A DNA stretch of 64,000 nt from Fonsecaea monophora (GCF_001642475.1 NW_019173979.1:180177-244176); one strand, 5' to 3'; positions 10,312 through 22,262 are shown, counted from the stretch's first letter. The notes: generated from the letters alone by a model not told the origin. Numbers and translations are program-made.

Positions 10312-13024
10312 ATGAAGTTCTCCCACAGCATTCAGTTCAACGCTGTTCCGGACTGGAGCAGCAACTACATATCCTATAGCAACCTCAAGAAACTCATCTA
10401 CACCCTCGAGAAACAGATCAACCGGCCGGTGGGCGAGACCCAACCCCAAGATGAAGAACACACCTCCCTGCTGGGCGTCACGCTCGATCCGGACACTACA
10501 TTCAAGCGCATGCTGGACTCGGAGTTGGACAAGGTCTGTTCCTTTTACAGGTTGAAAGAGCTAGAGATCTTTGGCGAACTGGACCAGTTGTTGAAAGATG
10601 TCGAGGCCTACAAGGTCGATACGCGCGATGTGGACATGGACGAAGTCGTGGAAGTGGAGAATCGTCGGAAGACCGTGCGCTCAAACAGCATATTCAATGT
10701 CCCCTTCCGTCGACGGAGAAGGGCTTCGACGATGAGTGTGAGCTTGGAGGAACCCGAGGGCGAGGATGACAGCGATAGCGACGCTGAAGACAATGCCGCG
10801 ATGCTCAGGAAGCCGACAACGTCGAACCGTCCAAGGAGTAAAAGCACTTGGAACACAGATGGATCGGACCACTCTGCCCTGGCCGAGTCCCGCGAAGACC
10901 TACGAGCACCGGACTCGCCCGTGTTTCTTAGGAGGAGACCGAGCTTGGCCATGGAACTCGAGGCCTCCGACCCGGGCCATCTATCGTCGTTGTACGATTC
11001 GGGAATTAATCTAAAAAAGCGCATCATCAGCACCTACGTGTCGTTATGTGAGTTGAAGTCCTTCATCCAACTCAACCACACCGGCTTTAAGAAAGCGGCC
11101 AAGAAATACGACAAGGTGTGCAACCGAGATATTCGAAAGGACTACATGGAGAAGTCGGTCAACCCGTCCTACCCGTTTCAGGAGAAGACCATGTTTCATC
11201 TGGATGAGAATATCGCGAGGGTAGAGAAGGCATACGCTGAGGTCGTCACCAAGGGCGACCAGAGCATGGCCCGCAGAGAGCTTCGTCTCCATCTCCGTGA
11301 ACATGTCGTATGGGAGCGAAACACGGTCTGGCGAGAGATGATTGGTATCGAGCGGAAAGCTCAAGCGGCCAACTTTGGTATCAGGCAGACCTTGCTGGGC
11401 GGAGTACAGGACCCGTCAAAGGCACGACTGCAGGGTGACCGAGAAGCTATCGACACAAAGGAAATTGTTACTCCTGTGGGTCGATACAGGTGCCCGAAGT
11501 GGTTGTTCAGTGGCACCTTGTTCACTCTTCTCGCTATTCTGGCGGTTTTCCTGGTTCTGCTGTACGTCCCGATCATGAAGAGTCCAGAGCAGCAAAATTG
11601 CTTGGCCATGCTGATCTTTGTGTCGTTGCTGTGGGCCACTGAGGTGATTCCCCTCTTTGTCACCTCTCTGCTGATCCCTTTTTTGGTGGTTGTCCTTCGA
11701 ATCATGCGATCAGATGACAAACCTCATCATCGACTGAACTCCAAGGATGCAACCAAGGCCGTCTTCGCGGCCATGTGGACGCCGGTCATTATGTTGTTGC
11801 TCGGCGGCTTCACCATCGCGGCGGCATTGTCGAAATACCACATTGCAAAGATGATGGCAACGTTTGTGCTCAGCAAAGCCGGGACAAAGGCCCGCAACGT
11901 GCTCATCACGAACATGTTTGTCGGTATGTTCTTGAGCATGTGGATCTCCAATGTCGCTGCGCCTGTGCTGTGCTTCAGCATCATTCAACCCATATTGCGG
12001 AATCTACCATCGGATAGCAATATGTCCAAAGCATTGATTCTGGGAATCGCCCTGGCGTCCAACATCGGCGGCGCTGCTTCGCCCATTGCCTCGCCACAGA
12101 ACATTATCGCGCTGCAGAACATGAAGCCTCCGCCGAGCTGGGGGATTTGGTTCTTCATCGCTCTGCCTGTGTGCATCCTCAGCATCATCCTGATCTGGCT
12201 TTTGCTGGTTGTTAGCTTTAAACCTGGCAAAGGGACCACCATCGTGCCTATCCGACCGATGAAGGACAAGCTTAATGGTGTGCAGTATTTCATCATCCTG
12301 GTCACGCTGATCACCATTGTCCTATGGTGTGCTTCTCATCAACTAGAAAGCGTGTTTGGGGATATGGGTGTTATTGCCATTATTCCTCTTGTCTTGTTCT
12401 TCGGCACGGGCATTCTGACCAAAGAAGACTTCAACAACTTCTTGTGGACGATCATTATCCTCGCCGCAGGAGGTCTTTCTCTGGGCCGCGCAGTCTCCTC
12501 ATCGGGGCTGCTCCATTCAATTGCCAGGGGTATCACAGAACGGGTGGACAATCTGTCCATTTATGGAGTCCTCGTGGTCTTTGCGGCACTGGTGCTTGTG
12601 GTTGCAACATTCATCAGCCATACTGTGGCGGCACTGATCATCCTGCCGCTAGTGGCACAGGTGGGCGAGAGCATGAAGGAGCCACACCCAAATTTGTTGG
12701 TTATGGGTGCGGCGTTGATGTGCTCGGCGGCGATGGGGTTGCCTACGTCCGGGTTTCCGAACATGAGTGAGTTTCTCCCTTCTGTTCATCTAGTGATTGC
12801 TTGTTTGGGTCATGATCCCGTGTCTCTGCACGAGGGCTATAGTTTGCCTCTGGGATTTGTCGCTAACAAAATTCCCAGCTGCAATCATGATGGAGGTGCC
12901 CGAAACAGGGGTGCGGTATCTTCGAGTGCAACATTTCTTGACCCGCGGCGTCCCAGCATCTGTGATTACATTCGCCATTGTGATTACTGTCGGTTATGGT
13001 TTGATGATGGCCGCCGGCCTTTGA
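10312..13024 (+). CDS. SPX-domain low-affinity phosphate transporter (Pho87/Pho90/Pho91 family, SLC13-like)
   Basis: Exons 10312-12766 and 12879-13024 are joined at a GTGAGT donor and a CTAAC...CCCAG acceptor, giving 866 residues. The protein opens with MKFSHSIQFNAVPDW, the invariant start of SPX domains, whose N-terminal helix binds inositol pyrophosphates; this is why 10312 is preferred to an upstream in-frame ATG at 10072. The SPX region (about 1-290) contains an acidic and serine-rich insert. The SLC13/DASS transport domain with about 12 membrane segments follows, including SNIGGAASPIASPQN and the C-terminal LPTSGFPNM motif, which is completed only after splicing (NMTAIMMEVPETGVRY). In yeast, relatives import phosphate at the plasma membrane (Pho87, Pho90) or export it from the vacuole (Pho91). 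Which role applies here cannot be told. Confidence 0.93.
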
Positions 13025-13619
13025 TTTGGTGCTTGAAGCGTGGATGCCAGCACGTCGTTGAGTTTTGTGCCATTCCTTTTAGATGTTCGTTGGTATATCC
13101 TATATTGGGACACTGGAAAATGGGGTACCCCGGGTAGGAGAGGAGAAGGAAAACGGTCTCACCGACCACGGATACGTGTGCAAAATTCGTGAACATAGGC
13201 CGTTCCGCTCACACTTGGTATAGACCCGCGTCTCCCGGAGATGTCTTTTTCTCGCTTGGTAAGGCACATGTAGCGGAATAATGTGGACGTGTTTTCCTGC
13301 GGTCTCACGAGGACATTACATTATGGGTGTTGGTGTGTGTGTGAAAGAGTGCATAGTGCCTCTGCTTCTGGCCTCTATGCCTCCATGTGTGGTGTTGTAC
13401 CTCCTCATCCTCCTGTCTTGTTCTTGATCTTGAAGTTCGGGTTCTTCTTTCGATACCCTCTCTTCTGCTTTGACGTTTTATCTTCAAGTTTGTTACGCGA
13501 TAATCCCTCCTGCCTGTGCTCCATGCCATGGTCCCAGCACCCATTCTGCCACTCGACCACTCGACCACTCACAGTACCAGCACAAACTTTGCCTTGCTCT
13601 GCTCTGCTCTACGCTGCGC
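13025..13619. other. Intergenic between convergent genes
   Basis: 3' regions of the phosphate transporter and the RTA1 gene. A short 8-bp tandem repeat (actcgacc, nearly three copies) lies at 13551-13572. Nothing else is supported. Confidence 0.5.
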
Positions 13620-14679
13620 TTACTTCACAACAACACGCGTCGTCGAGAACTCGACCCCCGCCGCCTCCGGAGCTGAGAGGCCATACGCGAACTGCACCGT
13701 CTTGTGCTTCTTGGAGCCGCTGCCTCTGCCTCCACAGAGCTTGAACCCGCCCTGCGCCCACATAATCCCCAGTGCGGGGCCCGGGTGGCCGATACAGAGA
13801 ACCGACACGGCCAGGGCCATCATGGCGCCGTCGAGGACCATGAATTTGACCTCGTCGTTGGCGAGGGCGCTGCTGAAGCCTTTGCTCAGTTCGGCGACGC
13901 GGAAGGAGCAGCGGATCAGGATCGCGAGGGTGGAGATGGCGATTGCTATGTGGGCGGTCAGATGGTCAGCCACGAAGTCAGGCAGGTAGGCAGGATGAGT
14001 GGTCTTACGACGAGGGGAACTTACCAGATAGAAAAAGCTTGAACTTCAGACTCCTCCGAAGTGCGGAGCTGTTGCGGTTGACCAGATCCGGGCGTCGGTG
14101 CACGGAGAAGATGATCTGGAGACAAACACCGCAAAACGCAGTTGTCGACGCGACCTGGCTGGCAAGCCCCGCAATCAAAAGATCGACCCCGATCTGGTCC
14201 AGGCTAAGCGACATGTCCAGCGCGGTCAAGGCGCCCCCAGCGGCCTGCAGGACGAGGGAGAAGAAGTCGCACCCGACGAAAATCACCGTGATGGCGCGCG
14301 GGCTGAGCACGCTGAGTCGGGGCCCGTAGACGGCGATGATCCGCGCGAGGCAGATGTAGATGGCGCCAGAGAAGAGGGCCGGCCCGATGGTGAGGCCCAC
14401 GAGGTAGATTATGAAGTAGTCGTTGTTGAAGTCGTCGTAGTGCAGTCGCACGCGGTACGCGTAGCCCAGAATCTCCAGGCCGATCCCGCCCAGCATGCCA
14501 AACATGAAGCCCCATGTGCGGTGCCACACGCCCAGAAATACCTGTGCCAGGCACGCGAGGCTGAAGACCCCGAGGTAGAATGCGTTTCCGGCCAGCGACG
14601 GGATGTACCTCAGCTGGCCGTAGTCCTCGACTGAGCAAGTGGCATACGTGCAGGTGACGGGGTCCAAGGTCGAGTTCAT
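13620..14679 (-). CDS. RTA1-like seven-helix membrane protein
   Basis: Exon 1 is 14679-14025 and exon 2 is 13945-13620. The GTAAGT donor and CACATAG acceptor are consistent in phase, and together they encode 326 residues. About seven hydrophobic segments are visible, starting after a short lumenal N-terminus with two cysteines (TCTYATCSVEDYGQLRY). The motifs GLEILGYAYR, GPALFSGAIYICLARII and FVGCDFFSLVLQAAGG are hallmarks of the RTA1 family (Rta1, Rsb1, Pug1). Relatives are linked to resistance to 7-aminocholesterol, sphingoid-base translocation or porphyrin traffic, so a role in lipid or toxicant handling at the plasma membrane is inferred. The gene is divergent from the Zn2Cys6 factor starting at 15233, 553 bp away, which may regulate it. 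Confidence 0.92.
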
Positions 14680-15232
14680 GGTCGTTCACGCGGATGTTAA
14701 TACAAGACAATAGCACTTCAGAGAAGATAGAGACGTGGACACACGAGAGCGAAGAACAGACAAACGACTCAGACCCATTGATGTCTATTACCTTTGCAGA
14801 CAGCATTTTATATGTGTTTCTCCAGCCAGGAGTTTTTTCCTCTGTAAATGAAATTTATGGCCTCCTGGTCTGCGTCGGTCCATGTCTGGCCCATGCTTGA
14901 CGAATTCGCTGTGATGAGTGCTCCACCGGGTACTGCGCGCGGCTTGATCGAAGGTCTTTCTTTCCCTTGTTCGCAGGGCTTGGACCAAAGATGGTTGGAG
15001 GGAGAAATTGTGGCTGCTACGGAAAATGGTGGGTGCCTGGCAAGGCTCGGTCTTTGAGTTTGGACCATTCCCCTTTCGGTCACTCTGTGGGATTCACTGT
15101 CCCCTGCTCTGGGCTTGACCGTCATCAGCGTCTGATTCTTAATGTAACCGCATCCGTGATGCTTGCCAGAGAAAAACACAGCATGGATTCTCTTCTCCTG
15201 CGTTATTCCTTCTCGGTCTTTGACTTCTACCC
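14680..15232. promoter_or_regulatory. Shared divergent promoter region, RTA1 gene and Zn2Cys6 factor
   Basis: The 553 bp between two divergent starts contain no convincing gene. A minus-strand frame extending across it is a shadow. Any local regulation of the RTA1 gene by its neighbour would act here. No specific operator was recognised. Confidence 0.45.
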
Positions 15233-17079
15233 ATGTCGCCCACTGCTCCAACCCCGGCGGCAGCCCAGAAGCAGAGGACTCGTACCAACGTTCGGCAATC
15301 AAAGTATGGCTGCTTTACGTGCCGGTGAGAACTCCCAATCTATCAATCGAGCTTGGATATCGTCTAACCACTCCTCACAGAGCCCGGCGAATAAAATGCG
15401 ACGAGGCTAAGCCACACTGCCTGCGCTGCCAGCGAGGGAATCGCACTTGCCAAGGGTATCCCGACGGCGCTCCTCCGAACAGCCAAACGAGCGCCGTGTT
15501 GTTCTGTGCCAAACCGGGAAAGGTCGAAGGCATCCATATCAGCAAACCCAAACAGCTGGGGTCAAACCCGGAACTCGACCGTCTGCGTCTCTTGGCCTGC
15601 GCCGTGCTTTCACAGGGACGGCCTGGCGCGAGGACAGAGGCAGAGACTGCATTCTGGAGTCACCTCGTGCCCCAGCTCGCATTGTCCATTCCGAGCGTCA
15701 GAGAGGCGGCCGCCGCGTTTGGAGCATCCTACGAGCAACAGATGCTGAAACGAACCTGCGACGCCACCAAACTCAAGGCCTTGAAACAAATCACGGCCGC
15801 GATGGCGAAAATTCGACAAGACGTCCTCGAGCTCCCCCACGGCCCTTTGCCCATCCTTGTTGCGTGCATCCTGCTGGCCTCGGCTGAAACAATCCAGTAC
15901 CGACACACTGATGCCTTGCTTCATCTGCGTGGTGCCTACTCCGTCATGAACTCCCGCGAATGGCTTGCTACGAGATCCTCGAACGGCAAAGCTCTGGCAG
16001 AGGACGACCTCTCGTGTCTGTTTGGAAAGCTGGACCTGCAAGTCATCACGTATGCGCGGGGAAACTCTCCAGAGCTTCAATACCCTGTGACAGTGGCTGG
16101 GTTGAACGACGTAGACCTTGCGGCGTGGACTCCACAAAAGGCAGACCGTGAGCTCTTCCGGACGTTGCACTCTTGTTACGCTTTTGCTACAGTGGCATCT
16201 GAATACAAATACCTCCCTCGCGCGGCTGCTCGGGAGACGCTGGTGCCGGAGCAGAGCCGCCACATAGCAAGACTGAAAAGATGGCTTTCGTGTTACCGAC
16301 AATACTTAAAGACGGATCCGGATATCTCAACACTCAACTATCAGCATGGACTGGTGCTTCAGGCGCACTGCCTCAGCGCACTTATCTATGTCGCGAATAT
16401 CCTCGACCCGTTGGAAGTGGCATACGACAAGTACGCGCCGCAATTCCAGCAACTCGTCGAGTGTATTGAAGAAGCCATGGGTGCGGGGTCTACCGAAGCC
16501 GAGATGCCTACCTATAACTTGGAGATGGGAATGATCGAGCCTCTTTTCTTGACGGCAATCAAGTATCGAGATTCCGAGTGGCGGGCGAGAGCCATATCCT
16601 TGCTGTGGAGATGTGGGAGAGAAGGGCCGTAAGTTTTCTTTTGCCTTGTTTTGACAGAAGACGCCATCGCAGCTGCGGTTCACCTAGCGTTTTGGTCGTT
16701 GGATAGAAGCTAACCGTCGTCGCATAGATGGTGCGGATATGTTGAAGCGACCGCCGCCGAGTGCGTGGTGCGTGCAGAAGAGACTGCGGTGGCAGCAGCA
16801 GCATGCCATGCAACAAGCCTCACACCCACATCCACAGCCTCGTGTGGACAGGCAGCGGCAGCCCCAACGAATCCCGTATTCCTTCCTGGAGACATTCCCG
16901 AGCAGGCACGAGTTGCGGGCCACTCTCTGTTTGATATCGTCGAGGACGCCTCCGGCTCCCAATGGGCTGTCGTGGAAATGTCCCGGTGCCGCGACATGGA
17001 AGCGATGCTGCTTGACGCGGAACCGCGGCCGAAAGTCACGAAACACTGGTACATGTGGAAGGAGACATGTCGGCTTTAG
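15233..17079 (+). CDS. Zn2Cys6 transcription factor
   Basis: Three exons, 15233-15324, 15381-16628 and 16728-17079, give 563 residues. The first intron splits the binuclear cluster: YGCFTCR ends exon 1 and ARRIKCDEAKPHCLRC opens exon 2, so splicing restores C-x2-C-x6-C-x5-C-x2-C-x6-C ending in NRTC. The second intron uses GTAAGT and a GCTAAC branch with GCATAG acceptor; without it the frame stops after REGP. The middle region has the helical character of fungal regulator effector domains (for example LPILVACILLASAETIQYR and HGLVLQAHCLSALIYVANIL). It lies head-to-head with the RTA1 gene and upstream of an Ayg1-like hydrolase, so local control is plausible but unproven. Confidence 0.9.
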
Positions 17080-17539
17080 CAGTCATGATACAGCACACAA
17101 GAGAGGAAGGATTTCACCAACAGAACCTTGCCAAGGGCAAACGAGAGGAGAGGCACGATGTGTTGAATTGAACTATTTAGCAATGCAAACAATTCTACCA
17201 CAGCAAATATCCAGTCGTACGTCCATGGGGCGCGCATCTACGGTTACATGGTCTGCGAAAGCAAGGTGACAACGTGCCAGTGCCTACGAAATGATGTAGC
17301 AACGCTGAATGGCAGAAGTAACTCGTATATCCTACAAGCATCTTCGTCAAGGCAGTCAGCCTTTTTCTATTTACAAGTGGATGAGTAGTAGTACTACTTT
17401 CAATCTATCATCGAATCTCACTTCGTATAGTCTTGGATATAGACCTTGAGAGGACAGGACATGCTCTTCTACCCCTCCCCCATACACTACCTCCAGCCCT
17501 TCCTCTCCCTCTAGGTCTGGTGGTAAGTAACGATCTTTG
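17080..17539. other. Intergenic between convergent genes
   Basis: 3' flanks of the Zn2Cys6 factor and the Ayg1-like hydrolase. AT-richer than the genes. No gene is seen. Confidence 0.5.
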
Positions 17540-18784
17540 TCACTTCTTCACCACCACCCCCTCGAACCAATCGTAAATGACGTGATTAGCAAACCTCGCC
17601 GCGCCGAGATGACAATGCTGCTCCGCGGCGTCCTCCCGTGTGAACTCGACGTGCGTGGCCCGATCGCCCAGCGCGTCCGCCACCATCTTCGCCTGGCCTT
17701 TGGCGAAGTGGTCCTCGACGGCGTCGCACACGAGCACGGGACACCGGATCCGGTCGACCACGTCGGCGATGGTGAAGCGTTTGAGGATCTCGAGGAGCTG
17801 CAGCGGCGAGCGGACGTTGAAGGCCCAGCGGCAGTGCGAGAGGGCCCAGCGCAGCGTCGTGGGGACGTTGGGGTCGCGCATCGTGGCCTGGATGGCCTGC
17901 ATCGCCGCCGTGGCCGCTGCTGTGGGGTCCGCGTTGGCGTCGACGTCGACGGCGGGAGCGAGTTTCTGGTGCGCCATCGCGCTGGCGATCGGGAAGATGG
18001 GCGTCCGCGCCATGTCGAACATGCCGTCGACGCAGAAGAGGGCCGCGAGGCGGGGTTCGAAGGCCGCGGCGCGGGCGCACAGGAGTCCGCACAGAGAGTA
18101 CCCCAGGAGGGCGACCCTGGCGGTGTCGACCCCCGGGAGGGTTTCGACGTGGTCGACGACCGGGCTGACGACCCGCTCCCACTCGAGGATGAAGCCCAGG
18201 CCCTGGGACCGCCGCGTGAAGACCTGGCCGGGCCCTTCGAAGCAGACGACGTTGTACCCCCTCTGCAGCGCGGCGACGCCGTGGACGTGGTACATTTCCT
18301 CCATGGACCCGTCGAGGCCGCTACACATGATGACCGTGGGCCTTTTTTCGGCGGAATCAGCGTCGGCGCGGAAAAAGATGGTCGGGATCTGGAACCCGCC
18401 CGCCAGCGAAGAGATCGTCCTCCGTTCCCCCGGGATCGGGAGCAGGGACATGGCCCGGTCGAAACAGTCCGTCTGCCTGTCCCACACGGCTGGGATGCGC
18501 GGGTCGTCCCAGTCCCCGTGGATGTACAGGTCCGCCATGCGGTAGTACGTCGCCGCGCGGAACAGGGCGTCACGCAGCGAGACCGGGTTGCTCATCCTCG
18601 CGGCCTGCGCCGCGACGCGTTCTGCTCGTTTGTGGAAGGCCGCGTAGAACGACTCGAAGTCCCCCGGGGCGATCTGGTCGGCCGTGGCGAGCACCTCGCC
18701 CACGTCGGCGGCGCCATAGCTGGCCAGGCCGAGGGCGCGGAGGATTTGGTATTGGAACGTGGGATCGGCGCTGAGTTGGACCAT
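17540..18784 (-). CDS. Ayg1-like alpha/beta hydrolase (2,6-dihydropseudooxynicotine-hydrolase-like)
   Basis: A single GC-rich exon encodes 414 residues. A helical cap-like N-terminal half (DALFRAATYYRMADLYIHGD) precedes a core with MCSGLDGSMEE and FEGPGQ, the pattern of the Ayg1/DHPON-hydrolase group, whose members cleave C-C bonds, for example in polyketide shortening of melanin precursors. The nucleophile elbow reads LLGYSLCG, with Ser230; the residue two positions after Ser is Cys where GxSxG has Gly. The acid is likely Asp358 (VEDHF) and the base His390 (EQHCH). Enzymes of this type are often in secondary-metabolite or pigment loci, but no polyketide synthase is present in this window, so the substrate is open. 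A TACAG tandem repeat sits about 20 bp upstream of the start. Confidence 0.85.
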   Translation of the reverse strand: MVQLSADPTFQYQILRALGLASYGAADVGEVLATADQIAPGDFESFYAAFHKRAERVAAQAARMSNPVSLRDALFRAATYYRMADLYIHGDWDDPRIPAVWDRQTDCFDRAMSLLPIPGERRTISSLAGGFQIPTIFFRADADSAEKRPTVIMCSGLDGSMEEMYHVHGVAALQRGYNVVCFEGPGQVFTRRSQGLGFILEWERVVSPVVDHVETLPGVDTARVALLGYSLCGLLCARAAAFEPRLAALFCVDGMFDMARTPIFPIASAMAHQKLAPAVDVDANADPTAAATAAMQAIQATMRDPNVPTTLRWALSHCRWAFNVRSPLQLLEILKRFTIADVVDRIRCPVLVCDAVEDHFAKGQAKMVADALGDRATHVEFTREDAAEQHCHLGAARFANHVIYDWFEGVVVKK

Positions 18785-19848
18785 CGTGCCCTTGGGACTG
18801 GACTGTACAGTACAGTACAGTACTTGTATCGACTTTGTGTGTAGCAGCGGTTTTGCCCGGAAGAGCTTACCTACCGATCGACACTTTCAAACAAAGGCCG
18901 AAGAGGATATTTCTCGAAAGGTTCGAGGCTGAGGCTGAGATTGAGGCCTCGTCCACCTACATACAAGTATATACTATATACTATATACCTTCCTTCGCAC
19001 AAAGTATCCATCGAGGAATCACGGAGCTTTACTTGAACGGGTAATTCGCGCGAGATCCCTGTTTATACTTTGCCTTTGTGCTCTTGTTAAGCTTGCGCGC
19101 CAGTGCGTGATGGCATGCATGGGCATAGCATGCGCGAATCACACCACTTTGACTTTAGCCATCATCGTCGACTCGTCGTTCCCATCCCATATGGGGAATT
19201 TTTTTTTTTTGTGCCTTTGCGAATCGGAAGACCAGCTATCGCCCAAAAAGTCAAAAATCGGAATCTTGTCCTCATACGGACTTTGAGTTTCATTGTACAA
19301 AGAACAAGTCAGTCCCAAGTACAAAGCGATCATGTGAAGACGAGGATGTGTGGATTCGGAGCCAACAGGAAATAAATGGACGGTGGATTTGAGGGCAATG
19401 GGGACTTTTGTCAGACCCACAGACAGACAGATTCGGTATTCGGTCCCACGACACATTCAAGTATACCTCGTACAAGTACTTGTGTGACATAAAAGGTACT
19501 GTAGATGTTGAAAGCAGCTTCGTTTCTATACTGCAACTGATCAGACTGACGGACCAACCCAACCTAACCCAACCCAACCCGGAACTGGGATAAGTCGTGC
19601 AAGAATCCCACGTGTGCGAACCAGGGCGATGAATTGGCTAGACTTGGGCATGCATTCAAGGCTACACGCCTACAAAACCTCGCTTGTCGATTGACACACC
19701 CATGTACCGACTAATATTCAGTAGTCATGTACTGACTTGATCTTGATACCGGTCTCGACTCGAATGATGCTTCCTATGTAAATGTGTGTATTGACACCAA
19801 AGAATCATTTCATCAAGTCTATGAAAACCAGGGGAACGAACGCGCAAT
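18785..19848. other. Intergenic, 1.06 kb, with short tandem repeats
   Basis: Promoter side of both flanking genes. Holds the TACAG repeat at 18805-18823, a run of ten or more T at about 19200-19210 and an AACCC/AACCT-rich stretch near 19555-19580. No gene is supported. Confidence 0.5.
18805..18823. repeat. Short TACAG tandem repeat
   Basis: About four copies of a 5-bp unit give a stretch that is also palindromic (GTAC at both ends and inside). It lies about 20 bp upstream of the Ayg1-like hydrolase start, hence in its 5' leader or core promoter. Confidence 0.8.
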
Positions 19849-21522
19849 ATGTTGAACCCGCTGATCCTCGCGGCGGCCATCGCAGCCACGTTCCCAACGA
19901 GGCTGGCGCGGGTAGTTGCAGGCCACTATATCCTCCCCGTCGACAACCTCCCGGCCATCAAGATGTCCTTGTCAGGATACTGTATGTCTAGACGACAACT
20001 GCATCGTATGAAAAGCCTGACGCATCCCAGCGGTTTATTCCCAGACCATGAGATTCAGTATTCCCTTTCCGGATAGTCCGTGGGGCGCGAATAGCTCGGA
20101 GTACTTGGTACGTAAGCGATTGCACAGTGGTCCTGTTGATTGATGTCCATATCGGGCTCTACATGAGCGTCTGTTCTTGGTCCACGGTACACGAGTACGA
20201 GACAAGGCACGAGTAGATGATGGTGCGTGACACTGACACTGACACTCCTCTCTATCTCTCTGTCTAGCAACTCGAGCTCGGAGTCGGGACATGCGAAACC
20301 TGCTTCGACGTGGTCTTCGAGGGTCCACGACAAAACCCAGAGCCTCGTCCCAAACACCTCTACCACCCCTACACACAGGACTCTTCGGGTGCCATCCACA
20401 TCGCCGAAATCACCATCAGCGGCGAATTTCCCGAAGACGATAATACCACGACGAGTGAGGCCCCTACTACGGGAAATCTCCACTTGGCCATCATTTCTGT
20501 CGACTCCCAGCCCTTGGACCCCCCTCTTGCGTTCTCGGTGATATGGAACCTCGACAAGCCGACGCAGAGGCTTGGGGGACTGGTGTACAAGCCAGCCCGG
20601 CAGGTCATCGAGTTCGCCGAGCATGACGAGTTTCCAGGAGATCCGCGAGTGCCGCCGCTCATGCCGAATGGGACCTGCGAACCGGTGAGGGCGGTGAAGC
20701 TGATTGAGCAAGGTATGTCCGTCCGGACATTCGTCAGGTGCAACAGATTGGGAAGGGGAACCAGAGGGGCTAATCTTGTGATGACAGACCAAAAGACCCA
20801 GCGTGCCAACTTCGCAGTGACCTGTGAAGGCTGCTTCGCGTTCACCGTCAACACCCCTAACTCACTCGTACGTACCAATCTCATCCCTGAATGACTCTAG
20901 ATCCCAGCTGGAGAGGAAAGGCAAGGCCGCTTGCTGACCACTACAGATCTTCTCACTCCAACCCCAACCGCAAACCCAGCGCGACCACTTCACCTTTGTC
21001 ATCAACGGCAAAACGCAGTCACTCTCAGACCAGGGCTGGGGAATCGTCTACGAAGGGGGCTCGAGAATCCAGGTCCAAGCACCCGACGAATTCGACGCGA
21101 TGCACACCCTCGACATGCTCCTGAGGGCCCGCCACGTGGTGGTCGAGGGGGAATACAGCGAGCTCGGATCCATCGACGCCGTCGAGACGTTCCGCGTCGA
21201 CTTCTCCATAATCTTGATCGACGGACACCCGCCAGCCGAGCAGATCAGTTTCGCTGGTGAATGGGACGTCCTGCATAGAGTTGACACGCGGCGCATCCCG
21301 CGGTGGGAGAGCTTGGTCATGGGCCCGATGCCGATCAGATTTCCTCGCCCGAAAGGCCCGCTGATCTATGTCGATGCCGACGGGCCTCGACGTCCGTTGG
21401 GCTCGGGGCCCCGGGTTCCTAGTCAATATGGCCCGAACAGTTTGACGTTCGATGCATTTTTGATGTTTGTGGGCTTTGTAGCAGGCATAGCGATTCCGAG
21501 ACGCCCGAGACGGCGTGGTTAG
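19849..21522 (+). CDS. Unrecognised secreted or membrane-anchored protein
   Basis: Five exons fit: 19849-19981, 20031-20107, 20268-20712, 20788-20867 and 20947-21522. All junctions are in phase with GTATGT or GTACGT donors and the product is 436 residues. The N-terminus (LNPLILAAAIAATFPTRLA) looks like a signal peptide, and residues about 415-430 (FLMFVGFVAGIAI) form one hydrophobic segment followed by the basic tail RRPRRRG. Two CxxC motifs occur (C79/C82 and C231/C234). The middle contains beta-strand-like segments such as LHLAIISVDSQPLD and FRVDFSIILIDGHPP. I recognise no family. A topology with a large extracytoplasmic part and a short basic cytosolic tail is inferred. Confidence 0.75.
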
Positions 21523-22262
21523 CTAGGAAAATAGATTTGTGGTGAGGGCCGTTCATCTTTCCTCTCTCAAAGCACTGTAACAAGGCAAGTCTACAAAAAC
21601 TTGAAGGGATGTGTCCGGTGAGTATCAAACCTGGTCACTGCAGCCAACCTCGGCCGCCCCATGCTTGTGGACATTGAACACGCCAATGACTTTGCACCGT
21701 TGGACGAGGAACGAGAACTCTACCTCGTACAGTATCTCCTAGTTGTACCCCGGAAGGCAGAGTGTGATGACTTGGTCCATACTCGTGATTGGGTAGGTAC
21801 TTGTTTCCGCCCGAAATTGGCCAAGTACCGAGCACGGCACAACGTAAAAGTCTGAGATTGACCACGTGATACATAATGACATTCCACGGCGGATACCACG
21901 TGATGGACTGTTCGTATGTATATACTGGTACACGCGGAATGGTACCTTTGTATCCTGAAGTGCCTGTGGGTGCCTGGGTGCCTGGATGAATGCCTGGCAC
22001 CCTCGCATCGCAGTGCTGCAGCAAGCGGCTCCAACAGGCTTCCGCGGATCCAAATGACGATCGCTACCTCATCCCTGCCCCCCGCACTCAAAAAAACACG
22101 AAACACGAAAGAAACGTTGCATCCGGGGAAAAAAAGGCAAAAAGTTTCAGCGAAGTACGAGATATGATTCATCCGATACCTTATAAAACCTCTCCCCGAG
22201 TCTTCTTTCGATTCTCTGCATATAAAGGTAAAACAAAAGTCCACTTCAAAGTCTCCCAAAAC
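21523..22262. other. Intergenic upstream of aldo-keto reductase
   Basis: Contains a TATA-like TTATAAAA at about 22182 roughly 80 bp before the reductase start. The reductase frame is open upstream to 21990, but this segment reads as non-conserved leader. No other gene is supported. Confidence 0.5.

Noticed and set aside
13740..14634. Overlapping plus-strand frames opposite the RTA1 gene
   Set aside because: No motifs; the minus strand reads seven hydrophobic segments and RTA1 motifs through a proper splice.
17537..18844. 435-codon plus-strand open frame opposite the Ayg1-like hydrolase
   Set aside because: GC-rich antisense shadow with arginine, aspartate and glycine-rich composition. The minus strand has clear hydrolase motifs.
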